Shown in pieces: positions 19,384 through 28,567 of a stretch of DNA of 64,000 nucleotides. Position 1 is the stretch's first letter; the number at the start of each line of letters is the position of its first letter. The notes beneath the pieces are model-generated. The model was given only the letters and a program-made list of their open reading frames with translations, ran no database searches and was not told where the DNA came from. This DNA comes from CAVQBP01 sp963723205. GTDB lineage: Bacteria > Bacteroidota > Ignavibacteria > Ignavibacteriales > Ignavibacteriaceae. The position numbers and the translations under genes are program-made. The stretch is taken from assembly GCA_963723205.1 (NCBI GenBank), contig CAVRQC010000041.1:124001-188000 (forward strand), given 5' to 3'.

Positions 19384-20184
19384 TTATTTTATATTATAAT
19401 CGACAAGATTCTCAGAACCGGTGCTGGTTGAGTCAGAAAAATTAATTTCACCCCTTGTAAAAACATCCAGCAAAAGTGCATTACCCTGCCATTGTACAGC
19501 ACCAACATTTGCTACAAACCACCCATAAGCTGTTACGGTTTGCTTTGCTTGAGTAAGCGGATTTATAAGTGAAAAACTATATTGTATTTTTACAGCTGGT
19601 CTTGTTACAGATCCTGACTGCAGATTAAGTGTAATATTCTCTTTACCTAGGTAGGCAGCCTCAACATCCACAACTGTGAGTGCTACAACTCCCTGCTCAA
19701 GGTTAACTTTAAACACCGGCCACGTTTCTCCGTCTTTTAACGATGAAGTGAGAAGCAGCATTTCTTGATCAATTTTAAGATAAGGCAGGTAGGCTAAAAA
19801 TTCAGGCGGAAGATTTTCGGAGAATCCTGTAGTATCTAAGAAGTAATAAGAACTGCCATCATTTTTCCTGAAAAAAGAGGTATAAACAGTTGCAGAACCT
19901 TCAGAGGCTACAGAATCAATTTGTTTGATATCATAGATAATACCATTACCTGCCGGTCCGGATAAGCTTTGATATCTTGTATATCTTATCCCGGTTGTCG
20001 GCAGTCCGGATGAAGCGGTTCTTTCAAAATTGTACTTATAATTATTGCCAATAGTAGCCGGGAAATAATTGCTGTTATCAACATTGGTATTATCGGGATT
20101 AACTGAACTATCACTTTTTTTGCAAGAGCTGATAACAAATGATATTATTATTAAAATAAAGAATGAAAATATTATTGATTTCAT
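19384..20184 (-). CDS. Hypothetical lipoprotein
   Basis: A 266-residue protein that I do not recognise. The N terminus MKSIIFSFFILIIISFVISSC is a lipoprotein signal with the lipidated Cys followed by KKSDSS, so it is probably anchored in the outer or inner membrane facing the periplasm. The mature part is rich in Ser, Thr and beta-strand-forming residues, has one cysteine only, and shows no enzyme motif. It starts 9 bases after the rdgB stop on the same strand and is probably expressed with it. Confidence 0.75.
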   Translation of the reverse strand: MKSIIFSFFILIIISFVISSCKKSDSSVNPDNTNVDNSNYFPATIGNNYKYNFERTASSGLPTTGIRYTRYQSLSGPAGNGIIYDIKQIDSVASEGSATVYTSFFRKNDGSSYYFLDTTGFSENLPPEFLAYLPYLKIDQEMLLLTSSLKDGETWPVFKVNLEQGVVALTVVDVEAAYLGKENITLNLQSGSVTRPAVKIQYSFSLINPLTQAKQTVTAYGWFVANVGAVQWQGNALLLDVFTRGEINFSDSTSTGSENLVDYNIK

Positions 20185-20193
20185 AATTTTTTC

Positions 20194-20778
20194 CTAAAGT
20201 TTAAGTACATTCTTCAAATTGTTAAATGCTTTTGAACGGTGGCTAATTTTATTTTTTTCCTCTAGCAGCAGTTCCCCCATAGTTTGTTCATATCCCTCAG
20301 GGACAAAAAATGGATCATAACCAAAGCCATTATTACCTCTCGGTTCTTTAATAATAATTCCTTCTATTTCACCATCGGTAATAGTAAAATTTTCACCGTC
20401 AAAATAAACCGCACAGCATATATATTTTGCATGATGCGGTTCTTTGAATTTCTCCAATTCTCTTAAAAGTTTTCTATTATTGTCGTCGTCATCTGCACCT
20501 AGTCCAGCATATCTTGCGGAATAAACTCCAGGTGCCCCAAATAACTGTTCAACAGATAATCCCGAATCGTCTCCAATTGCCGGGACTTTATATTTGTTAT
20601 ATACCTCTGCTGCTTTAATTTTAGCATTTTCTTCAAATGTAGTACCGGTTTCATCAATTTCCGAAAGATCGTTTAGATCAAGCAAAGAAACCAGTTCAAT
20701 ATTTGCTCCGTCAATAATTTTTTTAACTTCTCTTATTTTCCCCTGGTTTTGGGATGCGAAAATAATTTTTCTTTTCAT
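20194..20778 (-). CDS. rdgB: XTP/dITP diphosphatase (non-canonical purine NTP pyrophosphatase)
   Basis: A 194-residue house-cleaning enzyme that hydrolyses XTP and (d)ITP to monophosphates and keeps deaminated purines out of nucleic acids. Seen: FASQNQGKIREVKKI at the N terminus, DETGTTFEENAKIKA, the GDDSGL metal site, GVYSARYAG, and GFGYDPFF near residue 150. Length is typical. Its 5' end overlaps the stop of the upstream membrane-protein gene by 4 bases, which suggests an operon. Confidence 0.95.
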   Translation of the reverse strand: MKRKIIFASQNQGKIREVKKIIDGANIELVSLLDLNDLSEIDETGTTFEENAKIKAAEVYNKYKVPAIGDDSGLSVEQLFGAPGVYSARYAGLGADDDDNNRKLLRELEKFKEPHHAKYICCAVYFDGENFTITDGEIEGIIIKEPRGNNGFGYDPFFVPEGYEQTMGELLLEEKNKISHRSKAFNNLKNVLKL

Positions 20779-21309
20779 TTAAATATAACCTCACTAAGTG
20801 CATAAAAAATTGCCATTGAACTCGAAAAAACAGCAGTAATTGCAAACTTCCATTTTTTAGGGACTTTATTAATTATGATATAATTAACAGGCAATGTAAA
20901 AAAGAAACTATAGAGAAATGAATTGAGTCCGATTCTTAGCAAATCCCAATTTATCTGGTTAAAATTTCCTTTAAATAAATCAAGGATTAATAAATGCCTG
21001 GCAATCCAAAGAGGATTAAAATATAATGTAAATAACAGCGTACTCAAAATTTTCGTATACAGATCATCTTTACAAAACTTTTTGCTAAGCCATCTTAAAT
21101 AATTTGGAATTTCAAAAGCATAAACCAGGCCGCCCAGAAATAGAATTCCCAGTAACCTTCCGATAGAAAAATCGTTTATTATAAGGGCAGCAATCGTATC
21201 TCCGACAGCATAGATTAGAGCTCCCTGTAAAATGCTTCTTTTATTTATTAACGGATTACTGATAAAACTAAGGAGAAAGTTTAAAAATGTTAATAGATAA
21301 GTCTTTCAA
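20775..21309 (-). pseudogene. Mpv17-like small membrane protein, start doubtful or frameshifted
   Basis: The open frame runs unbroken from about 21303 to 20775 (roughly 175 residues), but no ATG, GTG or TTG occurs in it before codon TTG at 21047. A TTG at 21309 in another frame (MKDLSINIF) would join it through one surplus base near 21283. The protein has about four hydrophobic helices. The pattern GDTIAALI, then GLVYAFEIPNYLRWL, then a NPLW segment, then FTLPVNYIIINKVPKKW resembles eukaryotic Mpv17/PMP22 proteins; this is low-confidence inference. It lies between DUF4404 and rdgB and overlaps rdgB by 4 bases. Either a frameshift has damaged it or translation begins at a rare codon. Confidence 0.5.
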
Positions 21310-21312
21310 GAG

Positions 21313-21585
21313 TTAAATACCCATGTTACTAAGAGTATGAAAAATAATATTTAAAGATTCCGAAAGTTCTGGGTGTTTTGTTTCAAAATTCATGGTTGCA
21401 TCTTTTAAGCTTTCAACCAAACCTTCCTTTTCTTCACTTGATATCTCTTCAGAATTTTCAAGGAAATTTGAAACATCATCCATCAGCTTTTTAAGGTTAT
21501 CTTTAAGGCTGTCATCCAGATTTTGTTTATTTTCTAATTTTTCATTAAATCTTTTTAATTCCTGACGCAGTTCTTCCTTATCCAT
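21313..21585 (-). CDS. DUF4404 family protein
   Basis: A 90-residue soluble, charged, mostly helical protein. The start MDKEELRQELKRFNEKL and the end HPELSESLNIIFHTLSNMGI match the DUF4404 family, whose members are short and of unknown function. The ATG is preceded by AGGAGT. It lies just upstream of the Mpv17-like frame. It has no cysteine, no membrane segment and no catalytic motif. Confidence 0.8.
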   Translation of the reverse strand: MDKEELRQELKRFNEKLENKQNLDDSLKDNLKKLMDDVSNFLENSEEISSEEKEGLVESLKDATMNFETKHPELSESLNIIFHTLSNMGI

Positions 21586-22155
21586 ATATACTCCTAAAAA
21601 CTAAATTTCTTGTATGTAATTTAATAATCAATAAATGAACCTCAAAGATAAGAATTTTGATTATCTTAAAATATCACCGGGAAAATCATGTGCCAATTAT
21701 AATTTGATGCTGTTATATTAATATTTAATGTTATAATTTGATAGTGGGACAAATGAGGGAATTTATACCGTAAGCTTTAATTTTGGGAGAGCAGACTCAA
21801 AATCTTGACCGGGATAACTCAGCATTTTTTATTGTGATAAACATTAAAAGCAAGTAATCAAATAAGTTATATTTTTCTATACAAAATTTTTTTCACTTTC
21901 ATATGTAGAAATAGTATTCGATAAAGTTAATTCATAAATTTTACTGGTTTTTATTCTTAATTCTTAAATATAATCAACATTTTTAATTAAACCTGTATTT
22001 TTTTTTATTTGTCAAATTATTCAATCTACTGCTAAATTGCATATTTTTGAATTTGAAGGAGATTTTTGTTAGAAGATATATTAGTTCAATAAAAAAATTG
22101 TTGGCATGCACTATGGCAATTATTCTCCAAATGCCAATCTGATAGAGGCAAAAAA
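21586..22155. other. 570-bp AT-rich intergenic region between divergent genes
   Basis: It separates DUF4404 (minus) from the barrel-protease gene (plus) and must hold promoters for both. I see no tRNA, known riboswitch or intact gene. Two small items are visible. GAAGGAGA at 22055-22062 precedes a nine-codon TTG frame ending at 22092, a possible leader peptide. TTGGCAT (22101-22107) and ATGCCAA (22131-22137) could pair in the leader RNA. Confidence 0.4.
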
Positions 22156-25100
22156 ATGTGGAAAATTAATACAAATTCCATTTATACAATAATGGCAATT
22201 TTGATGTTAACTTTACTTTTTTCAACAAAAGAAACCAACGCACAATATTTTGGTAAGAATAAAGTTAACTATTCATATTTCAATTTTAAAGAACTGCATA
22301 CAAAACATTTTGATATTTATTATTATCCTGAAGAATTTGCAGGAGTCAAATATGCAGGCAGAATGGCAGAACGCTGGTACGCACGGCATCAAGTTGTTTT
22401 AGATGATACATTAAATGGCAGACAGCCACTTATTCTTTATGCTAGTTTCCCTCAATTCTCAGAAACGAATGTTACCCAGGGCATGATTGGACAGGGTACT
22501 GGAGGATTTACGGAACCTTTATTAAGAAGAATTGCAATGCCTTTTGCCGGCCCTCTCAGGGAAACCAATCATGTTATTGGACACGAGCTCGTTCATGCTT
22601 TCCAATATGATATAACAGGACGAAATGGCAAAAAAAGTGGGAATCCAAATATGCCTGCTTTAGAACGGCTTCCATTATGGTTTGTAGAGGGTATGGCGGA
22701 ATATCTCTCTTTAGGTCCCGACGACCCTTTTACTGCAATGTGGATGCGGGAAGCAGCTCTTGAAAAATTACCTGATGTTTCCGATCTTGAAAATTCAAAT
22801 AAATATTTTCCTTACAGGTATGGACAGGCTCTGTTGTCTTTTATATCAGGTAAATGGGGAGATCAAATATTAGGTAAACTTTTAAGAAGAGCGGGCCGAT
22901 TAGGAGATATTGACAAAGCAATTGACAGTGTTCTCCAAGTCTCAACTGATTCACTTTCAACTTTATGGCATGAAGCTATTCACAATCAATATGATTCACT
23001 TTACAATGTTACTTCAAGACCAATTGCTTATGGAAAAGTTCTAATTAAAGCAAAAGGAGAAGAAACCGCACTTAATGTATCACCTGTATTAAGCCCGGAT
23101 GGTAAAAATTTAGTATTCTTCTCATCAAGAAATCTTTTTTCCATTGATATTTTTTTAGCAGATGCTGAAACTGGCAAAATTAAAAGAACAATTCTAAGTA
23201 CCGCATTAAATACTCATCTTCAGAACCTGGAATTTATAAATTCTGCAGGTTCATGGGATTCACAAGGAAAAAGATTCTTGTTTTCTGCCGTAGATAATGA
23301 TCGTCCCGTATTATCTGTTTTAAACATAAAAACCGGGGAAATTGAACATCTATTCCATTTCCCTCACATAGATGAAATCTTTGATCCTGCATGGTCACCT
23401 GATAACAAATATATTGTATTTTCTGGCTTAAGTCATGGTTTATCAAATTTATTCCTTTTTGATATTGCTGCAGATAGTCTTACTAATATTACAAATGATG
23501 CTTATGCTGAACTTCAGCCATCCTGGTCACCGGACGGTAAAAAAATTACTTTTGTTACCGACAGGTTCAGCTCTGATCTTTCAAACCTGCACTTTGGTAA
23601 TTACAGACTAGCAATAATGAACATTCAGACAAAAAAAATTGATTCTCTTTACTGTTTTGATACCGGCAAAAATATAAATCCGCAATGGTCTCCTGACGGT
23701 AAAAGTATTTATTTTATTTCCAATCAGAATGGTATTAATAATTTATATAGTGTTGACATAGCAGAGGACAAAATTACTCAGGTAACCAATTTATATGGCG
23801 GAATCAGCGGTATTACTGCCCTTAGTCCTGCAATATCAGTTGCAAAGAATATCAATAAATTAGTTTATAGTGTTTATGAAAAGGGGAACTATAATATTTA
23901 TACTCTCGACTCTACAGCGGTTCTTTCTGCAAAAAGTTCCATCACTGAATTCCCGAAGTATAAACCGGGAATTCTTCCACCGCAAGACAGAGGTGATAAT
24001 AATCTCGTCTTAAATGATCTTAAAAACCCTGAAATAGGTCTTCCATCTGATTCAACTTTTACATATTCAGGTTACGATGCCTCATTGTCTTTGATAGGTG
24101 CTGCCCAAACCAGTGTCGGTGTTGGTGCAGATATTTTCGGAACATATGTTGGCGGCGGTGTTTCTCTTTACTGGAGTGATATGCTGGGAAATCATAACCT
24201 TGTAACAGGACTTCAAGTCCAGACACTGGGTTCATTTAAGTTTACCGATATTTCAGCTATTGTTGGTTATTTTAATACGGCACACAGGTGGAATTATGGC
24301 GGTGTTATTCAGCAAATACCTTATAACTATTATTACTACACATCTGGTTACGGTACTGCTCCAAATGGTGAATCAGCCTATGTTGAACAGCAGGTTTTAT
24401 TTCGCCAAACCAATAGGGGTATTTCAGGAGTGCTTTCCTATCCCTTTAGCCAAAATATGAGAGTGGAATTTACAGGCGGATATAGCAATATTACTTTTCT
24501 AAATGAAGTTCAATCAACTTATTTTACAAATTCGGGTATATATAATGATACGAAAGAGCAATCTCTTGGCTCGGCTTTAAATCTTGGTTCAGGTGGTGCT
24601 GCCTTAGTTTTTGATAACAGCTTATATGGTGCGACAGCTCCACTTATTGGTCAACGATACCGTCTTGAAGTTGATCCGACTTTTGGTTCTCTAAACTTTT
24701 TTGAAGTGTTAGCCGATTACAGACATTACATAATGCCAATAAGACCATTTACTTTAGCAGGCAGAATTATTCATTACGGCAGATATGGCAAAGATGCTCA
24801 AGATTATCGTTTAAATCCTTTGTATTTAGGTTACCCTGGACTTGTAAGAGGATATGATTATAATTCTATCAGTTCCAGTGAATATAATTCCAATCCTTCT
24901 TATTATTCCGAATTATATAATAGGTTAACCGGAAGTAAAATACTGATTGCCAATTTCGAACTCAGATTTCCTTTATTAGGTGTTTTGGGAATTGGCCCTG
25001 GCTATTATGGATATTTACCGTTAGATTTTGGAGCTTTTTACGATGCAGGTTTTGCCTGGTCAAGAGGAGAGAAAATTTCAATTTTCGGCGGCAACCAGAA

Positions 25101-25236
25101 AGCGGTCAGCAGCTACGGACTTGTTCTCAGAATGAATCTATTCGGTTATGCTGTTGGTGAGCTGGATTATGTGCATCCAGTGGACCGACCGGCTCAAAAA
25201 TGGGTATGGCAGTTTAATTTTGTTCAAGGGTTCTAA
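22156..25236 (+). CDS. Fusion of gluzincin-like protease, TolB-like propeller and Omp85/D15-type outer-membrane barrel
   Basis: A 1026-residue exported protein. After a signal peptide (about 1-35, ending TNAQ) comes a zinc-peptidase-like domain with HELVH at residues 143-147 and a downstream WFVEGMAEY glutamate helix, the arrangement of peptidase MA/gluzincins. Residues about 290-580 contain PD40/TolB-type propeller repeats (SPDGKNLVFFSSR, PAWSPDNKYIVFSG, PSWSPDGKKITFVTD, PQWSPDGKSIYFISN). From about 640 to the end is a beta barrel like the surface-antigen D15 family, with a YPGLVRGYD segment and a C-terminal FNFVQGF. It would be anchored in the outer membrane with its soluble parts in the periplasm. 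Function is unknown. A weak GAGGC precedes the ATG. Confidence 0.8.
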   Translation: MWKINTNSIYTIMAILMLTLLFSTKETNAQYFGKNKVNYSYFNFKELHTKHFDIYYYPEEFAGVKYAGRMAERWYARHQVVLDDTLNGRQPLILYASFPQFSETNVTQGMIGQGTGGFTEPLLRRIAMPFAGPLRETNHVIGHELVHAFQYDITGRNGKKSGNPNMPALERLPLWFVEGMAEYLSLGPDDPFTAMWMREAALEKLPDVSDLENSNKYFPYRYGQALLSFISGKWGDQILGKLLRRAGRLGDIDKAIDSVLQVSTDSLSTLWHEAIHNQYDSLYNVTSRPIAYGKVLIKAKGEETALNVSPVLSPDGKNLVFFSSRNLFSIDIFLADAETGKIKRTILSTALNTHLQNLEFINSAGSWDSQGKRFLFSAVDNDRPVLSVLNIKTGEIEHLFHFPHIDEIFDPAWSPDNKYIVFSGLSHGLSNLFLFDIAADSLTNITNDAYAELQPSWSPDGKKITFVTDRFSSDLSNLHFGNYRLAIMNIQTKKIDSLYCFDTGKNINPQWSPDGKSIYFISNQNGINNLYSVDIAEDKITQVTNLYGGISGITALSPAISVAKNINKLVYSVYEKGNYNIYTLDSTAVLSAKSSITEFPKYKPGILPPQDRGDNNLVLNDLKNPEIGLPSDSTFTYSGYDASLSLIGAAQTSVGVGADIFGTYVGGGVSLYWSDMLGNHNLVTGLQVQTLGSFKFTDISAIVGYFNTAHRWNYGGVIQQIPYNYYYYTSGYGTAPNGESAYVEQQVLFRQTNRGISGVLSYPFSQNMRVEFTGGYSNITFLNEVQSTYFTNSGIYNDTKEQSLGSALNLGSGGAALVFDNSLYGATAPLIGQRYRLEVDPTFGSLNFFEVLADYRHYIMPIRPFTLAGRIIHYGRYGKDAQDYRLNPLYLGYPGLVRGYDYNSISSSEYNSNPSYYSELYNRLTGSKILIANFELRFPLLGVLGIGPGYYGYLPLDFGAFYDAGFAWSRGEKISIFGGNQKAVSSYGLVLRMNLFGYAVGELDYVHPVDRPAQKWVWQFNFVQGF

Positions 25237-25296
25237 AAAAGAATCCTTATTCAAAAATTTAGATTAGAATTCTTTTGATATTTTCAAATGAATCTT

Positions 25297-25988
25297 TTAT
25301 TCTTCCTGTAAGTCAATCATTTGTTTGGCGAACTTTGGTCCTTTAGCACCATCTTTATGTTTAAAAAAGATAAATGCTGTTTCCCATTTTTGTTTTTTGA
25401 TTTTATCATACCAGTTTTTTTTACCTCTTTCTTCGAATAATCCTTTTTCTTAAATTTCCTTTTGAAGCAGTACTGGTAATATTAATTTCCGGATCTTTAT
25501 CGGTTTCTGAAAAACATAGTGGAAAGTCTTTTCATTTAAACAGGAATATACATCATCTTTAAACCATTCTTCATATCTGAATTCAAATGTAGCAGCAATA
25601 TTTTTCGGTAATAAATCAGTAAAATTTTGAAGGAGTTCAAGATTTTTTCTAAAATAGGGTGGAAATTGAAACAGGACCATCCCGAGTTTATTTCCTAAAG
25701 AAATTATTATATCAAGAAAATACCTGGTATCTTCATCGACATCATTCAAATTTTTCATATGTGTTATTCTTTGAGGTGCTTTAATAGAAAACCCGAAATC
25801 TTTAGGCACCTGTTTTTCCATCTTTCTAAAACAGATCTTTGAGGGATTCGGTAGAAAGTATTAATTTCAACTGTTGATAATTGATCGGAATAAAAATTCA
25901 GCATTTTATCAGGTTTAATATCTTCAGGATAAAAACTCCCCTTCCATTCCTTATAACTATAACCGCTGGTGCCTAAATATAATTTCAT
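25297..25988 (-). pseudogene. DUF72 (YecE-like) gene broken by frameshifts
   Basis: The N-terminal part (25988 to about 25820) reads MKLYLGTSGYSYKEWKGSFY and STVEINTFYRIP, the DUF72 hallmark of a TIM-barrel-like family of unknown function. The frame then shifts by -1 in an A-run near 25820 and continues with KDFGFSIKAPQRITH, LFQFPPYF and FEFRYEEWF. A second -1 shift occurs near 25515 and a +1 shift near 25420, in a run of eight A on the coding strand. The final piece matches the DUF72 end (WETAFIFFKHKDGAKGPKFA). Total length fits one full gene. It is probably a recent pseudogene, or the homopolymer-associated shifts are sequence errors. Confidence 0.8.
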
Positions 25989-26145
25989 ATCATTTCCTTT
26001 TTATTGAGTACTTAAATATTTCATTTGTCAAAACAGATTTGCTTTGGCAGAAATCTCACTCTTAGCCGATAAAATTGAAAATTATTAATAAAAAAGAAAT
26101 GGCAAGATAAATTAAAACACAAATATCATATTAAGGTCATTAATG

Positions 26146-27276
26146 CTATCCTAAATTTTTTCTGAACCTGAGAGAACTTAAAGCTAATATTAGAATTCCA
26201 ATACCTAATAATGCAGCCGTTTGGGGAATTAATTGAAAGAAACCATCTCCCTTTAAGATTACACCTCTTAAAATAGTTATATAATACCTTAAAGGAATTA
26301 AATAAGTTATGGGCTGTATCCAGCCAGGCATATTTTCAATCGGAAATGCAAAGCCGGATAAAAAATTCATTGGTAATAGAATTCCAAACATAGCTACCAT
26401 CATAGCCTGTTGTTGTGTTTTGGATATAGTAGAAATAAACAATCCTAAACCAAGTGAAGAAAGGACATAAATGAACGATGCAAAAATTAAATAAAAGAAA
26501 TCACCCCTGATTCCTATTCCAAACCAGAAAACCATTACACCCATAACCAAGAAAACATCTACAAAACCTACTATTACAAAAGGAATTGTTTTACCTATGA
26601 TAAGCTGCGATGGTTTAATTGGAGTAACTATAATTTGTTCCAGTGTGCCAATTTCTCTCTCTTTAACAATACCCATTGCCATAAGTGTTGTAGTAATTAT
26701 AGTAAGGATTAATCCCATTATTCCCGGAAGCATAAAATATCTTGTTTTAAGATCAGGATTGTACCAAACTCGTAATTCAGGCACTACAGAACCGGATAAT
26801 GCAGTTTTCACACCCAACTTATTTTGAATTTGCAGCAGAATATTTTGAGAATAATTTGAGACAATTCCGGTTACATAACCAAATGCAATACCGGCTTTAT
26901 TACCATCGGAACCATCAAACAATGCCTGAACTTTGACCTGCTCATTTCTTTCCAACTTTTTTTCAAAATCATTTGGAATTACTAATGCCCAGAGATCATC
27001 TCCTTTATTAATTAAATCTTTAATCTGGTTATAATTATCAGCATAATTATTTACCGAGAAATATCCTGAACTTTGAAACTTTTCAATAAAATCACGACTT
27101 GTGACTGTTTTGTCCTGATCATATACAATTGTATTAATATTATTAATATCAAGATTAGCTGCATATCCTAATAGTATTAATTGAAGAACCGGGGAAATAA
27201 ATATAATACCAAATAATCTCGGATCTCTTTTTAATTGCAAAAATTCTTTAATAATTATGTTGATGATAATCTTCAT
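26146..27276 (-). CDS. ABC-2 type efflux permease (YbhR-like)
   Basis: A 376-residue inner-membrane permease, last gene of the efflux operon. It has an N-terminal helix, a large periplasmic domain (about 45-175) and five C-terminal helices, the ABC2_membrane layout of YbhS/YbhR/YhhJ proteins. KEREIGTLEQIIVTPIKP is the typical cytoplasmic coupling-loop sequence. It forms a heterodimer with the neighbouring permease by analogy with YbhS-YbhR. The gap to that gene is 34 bases. Confidence 0.92.
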   Translation of the reverse strand: MKIIINIIIKEFLQLKRDPRLFGIIFISPVLQLILLGYAANLDINNINTIVYDQDKTVTSRDFIEKFQSSGYFSVNNYADNYNQIKDLINKGDDLWALVIPNDFEKKLERNEQVKVQALFDGSDGNKAGIAFGYVTGIVSNYSQNILLQIQNKLGVKTALSGSVVPELRVWYNPDLKTRYFMLPGIMGLILTIITTTLMAMGIVKEREIGTLEQIIVTPIKPSQLIIGKTIPFVIVGFVDVFLVMGVMVFWFGIGIRGDFFYLIFASFIYVLSSLGLGLFISTISKTQQQAMMVAMFGILLPMNFLSGFAFPIENMPGWIQPITYLIPLRYYITILRGVILKGDGFFQLIPQTAALLGIGILILALSSLRFRKNLG

Positions 27277-27310
27277 ATTTAGACCTATTGCAAACTTCGA
27301 AGGTTTTCAG

Positions 27311-28441
27311 TTATGCTGTTTTATTTTTCCTGTTTATTAATGTTGCTAATGTTAAAAAGAATAATGAAAATATTACTAAATAAATTAATTGCTCCCAAAA
27401 AGCTTCTAATCCAACTCCCTTAAGCAGTATATCTCTCAAAATTATTATAAAAAATTTAACCGGGGTTATGTTAGTTAAAACCTGAATTACCGGGGGCATG
27501 CTCTCTATAGGAAATACAAATCCTGAAAGAAGGAATGAAGGAAGAAGAGAAACCAAGGCCGATATTTGAAAAGCAACCTGTTGGGAATCCGAAATTGATG
27601 AAATTAAAATACCCAGGTTAAGGCATGCAAAAAGAAATATAAATGTTGAAATAAATAATAAGATGACACTCCCTTTTATAGTAACATCAAATAAAAGATA
27701 TCCGGCAAACAAGATGAAGGAAGCAATAAGCAGTGCAATTATTGCATACGGGATTGTCTTCCCTACTAAAAGTTCCAATGAAGAAAGAGGTGAAACATTT
27801 ATTTGTTCAATCGTTCCTCTTTCCTTTTCTCTAACAATGGACATCGCAATTGAAATTACCGCAGTCATTATCAATATCATTGAAATTAAACCAGGAATTA
27901 AATAGAGAGTAGAATTTAAATCCGGGTTAAACCAAAATCTCGGTTCCAGGTTAATCGGGAGATAAGCCTTTCTTCCTCTTACTGCCAATTCTTCCTGAGT
28001 AATTTTATATGAGAAAGTTGAGGTAGCCGCATTCATGTAATTAGATATGACCGAGGCTGTATTTGCATCAATCCCGGCAACCAGAATTTGAATTTTAGCT
28101 TTCTTACCTGAATAAATTTTACTTGAAAAATCATGCGGAAATACTAAAACAACCTGCGCTTTTCCTTCATCTAAAACTTCCCTAATCCGGCTTTCTGAAT
28201 TGATATTCCCGACAATATCAAAATAATTCGAACTGGTTAACCGGTCAACAAAATCTCTTGTAGTCTCAGTTTTATCAAGATCATAAACAACCATCTTGAT
28301 ATGATGCACATCGAAATTTATTGCATATCCAAAAATAACAAGAAGCACAAAAGGAAAGACAAAAAGGACATACAACATCCTTGTATCCCTTTTTAATTGT
28401 CTTATCTCTTTTTTTGAAATTGCAAGAATTCTTCTAATCAT
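27311..28441 (-). CDS. ABC-2 type efflux permease (YbhS-like)
   Basis: A 376-residue permease with the same layout as its downstream neighbour: TM1 near 20-40, a periplasmic domain, then five TM helices. The coupling segment reads REKERGTIEQINVSPLSS. Equal lengths and similar topology indicate an ancient duplication and a heterodimeric channel. It lies 126 bases downstream of the second ATPase gene, a gap that holds a hairpin. Confidence 0.92.
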   Translation of the reverse strand: MIRRILAISKKEIRQLKRDTRMLYVLFVFPFVLLVIFGYAINFDVHHIKMVVYDLDKTETTRDFVDRLTSSNYFDIVGNINSESRIREVLDEGKAQVVLVFPHDFSSKIYSGKKAKIQILVAGIDANTASVISNYMNAATSTFSYKITQEELAVRGRKAYLPINLEPRFWFNPDLNSTLYLIPGLISMILIMTAVISIAMSIVREKERGTIEQINVSPLSSLELLVGKTIPYAIIALLIASFILFAGYLLFDVTIKGSVILLFISTFIFLFACLNLGILISSISDSQQVAFQISALVSLLPSFLLSGFVFPIESMPPVIQVLTNITPVKFFIIILRDILLKGVGLEAFWEQLIYLVIFSLFFLTLATLINRKNKTA

Positions 28442-28505
28442 ATTTTTTATCTCTTATCTAAGTCATTCAACCAAAGGCAGATCCGTCCTCGCCGGAAATC
28501 TTAAG

Positions 28506-28533
28506 CTTACTCTATGGCCAGATTAAGAGTAAG
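28506..28533 (-). repeat. Intra-operon hairpin between ATPase and permease genes
   Basis: CTTACTCT (28506-28513) and AGAGTAAG (28526-28533) form a perfect 8-bp stem with a 12-base loop in the only long gap between the ATPase and permease genes. It has no T-run, so it may be an RNA processing or stability element. Confidence 0.35.
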
Positions 28534-28567
28534 AATAAGATTAAAATTATGAAACAGCTACCCGTAC

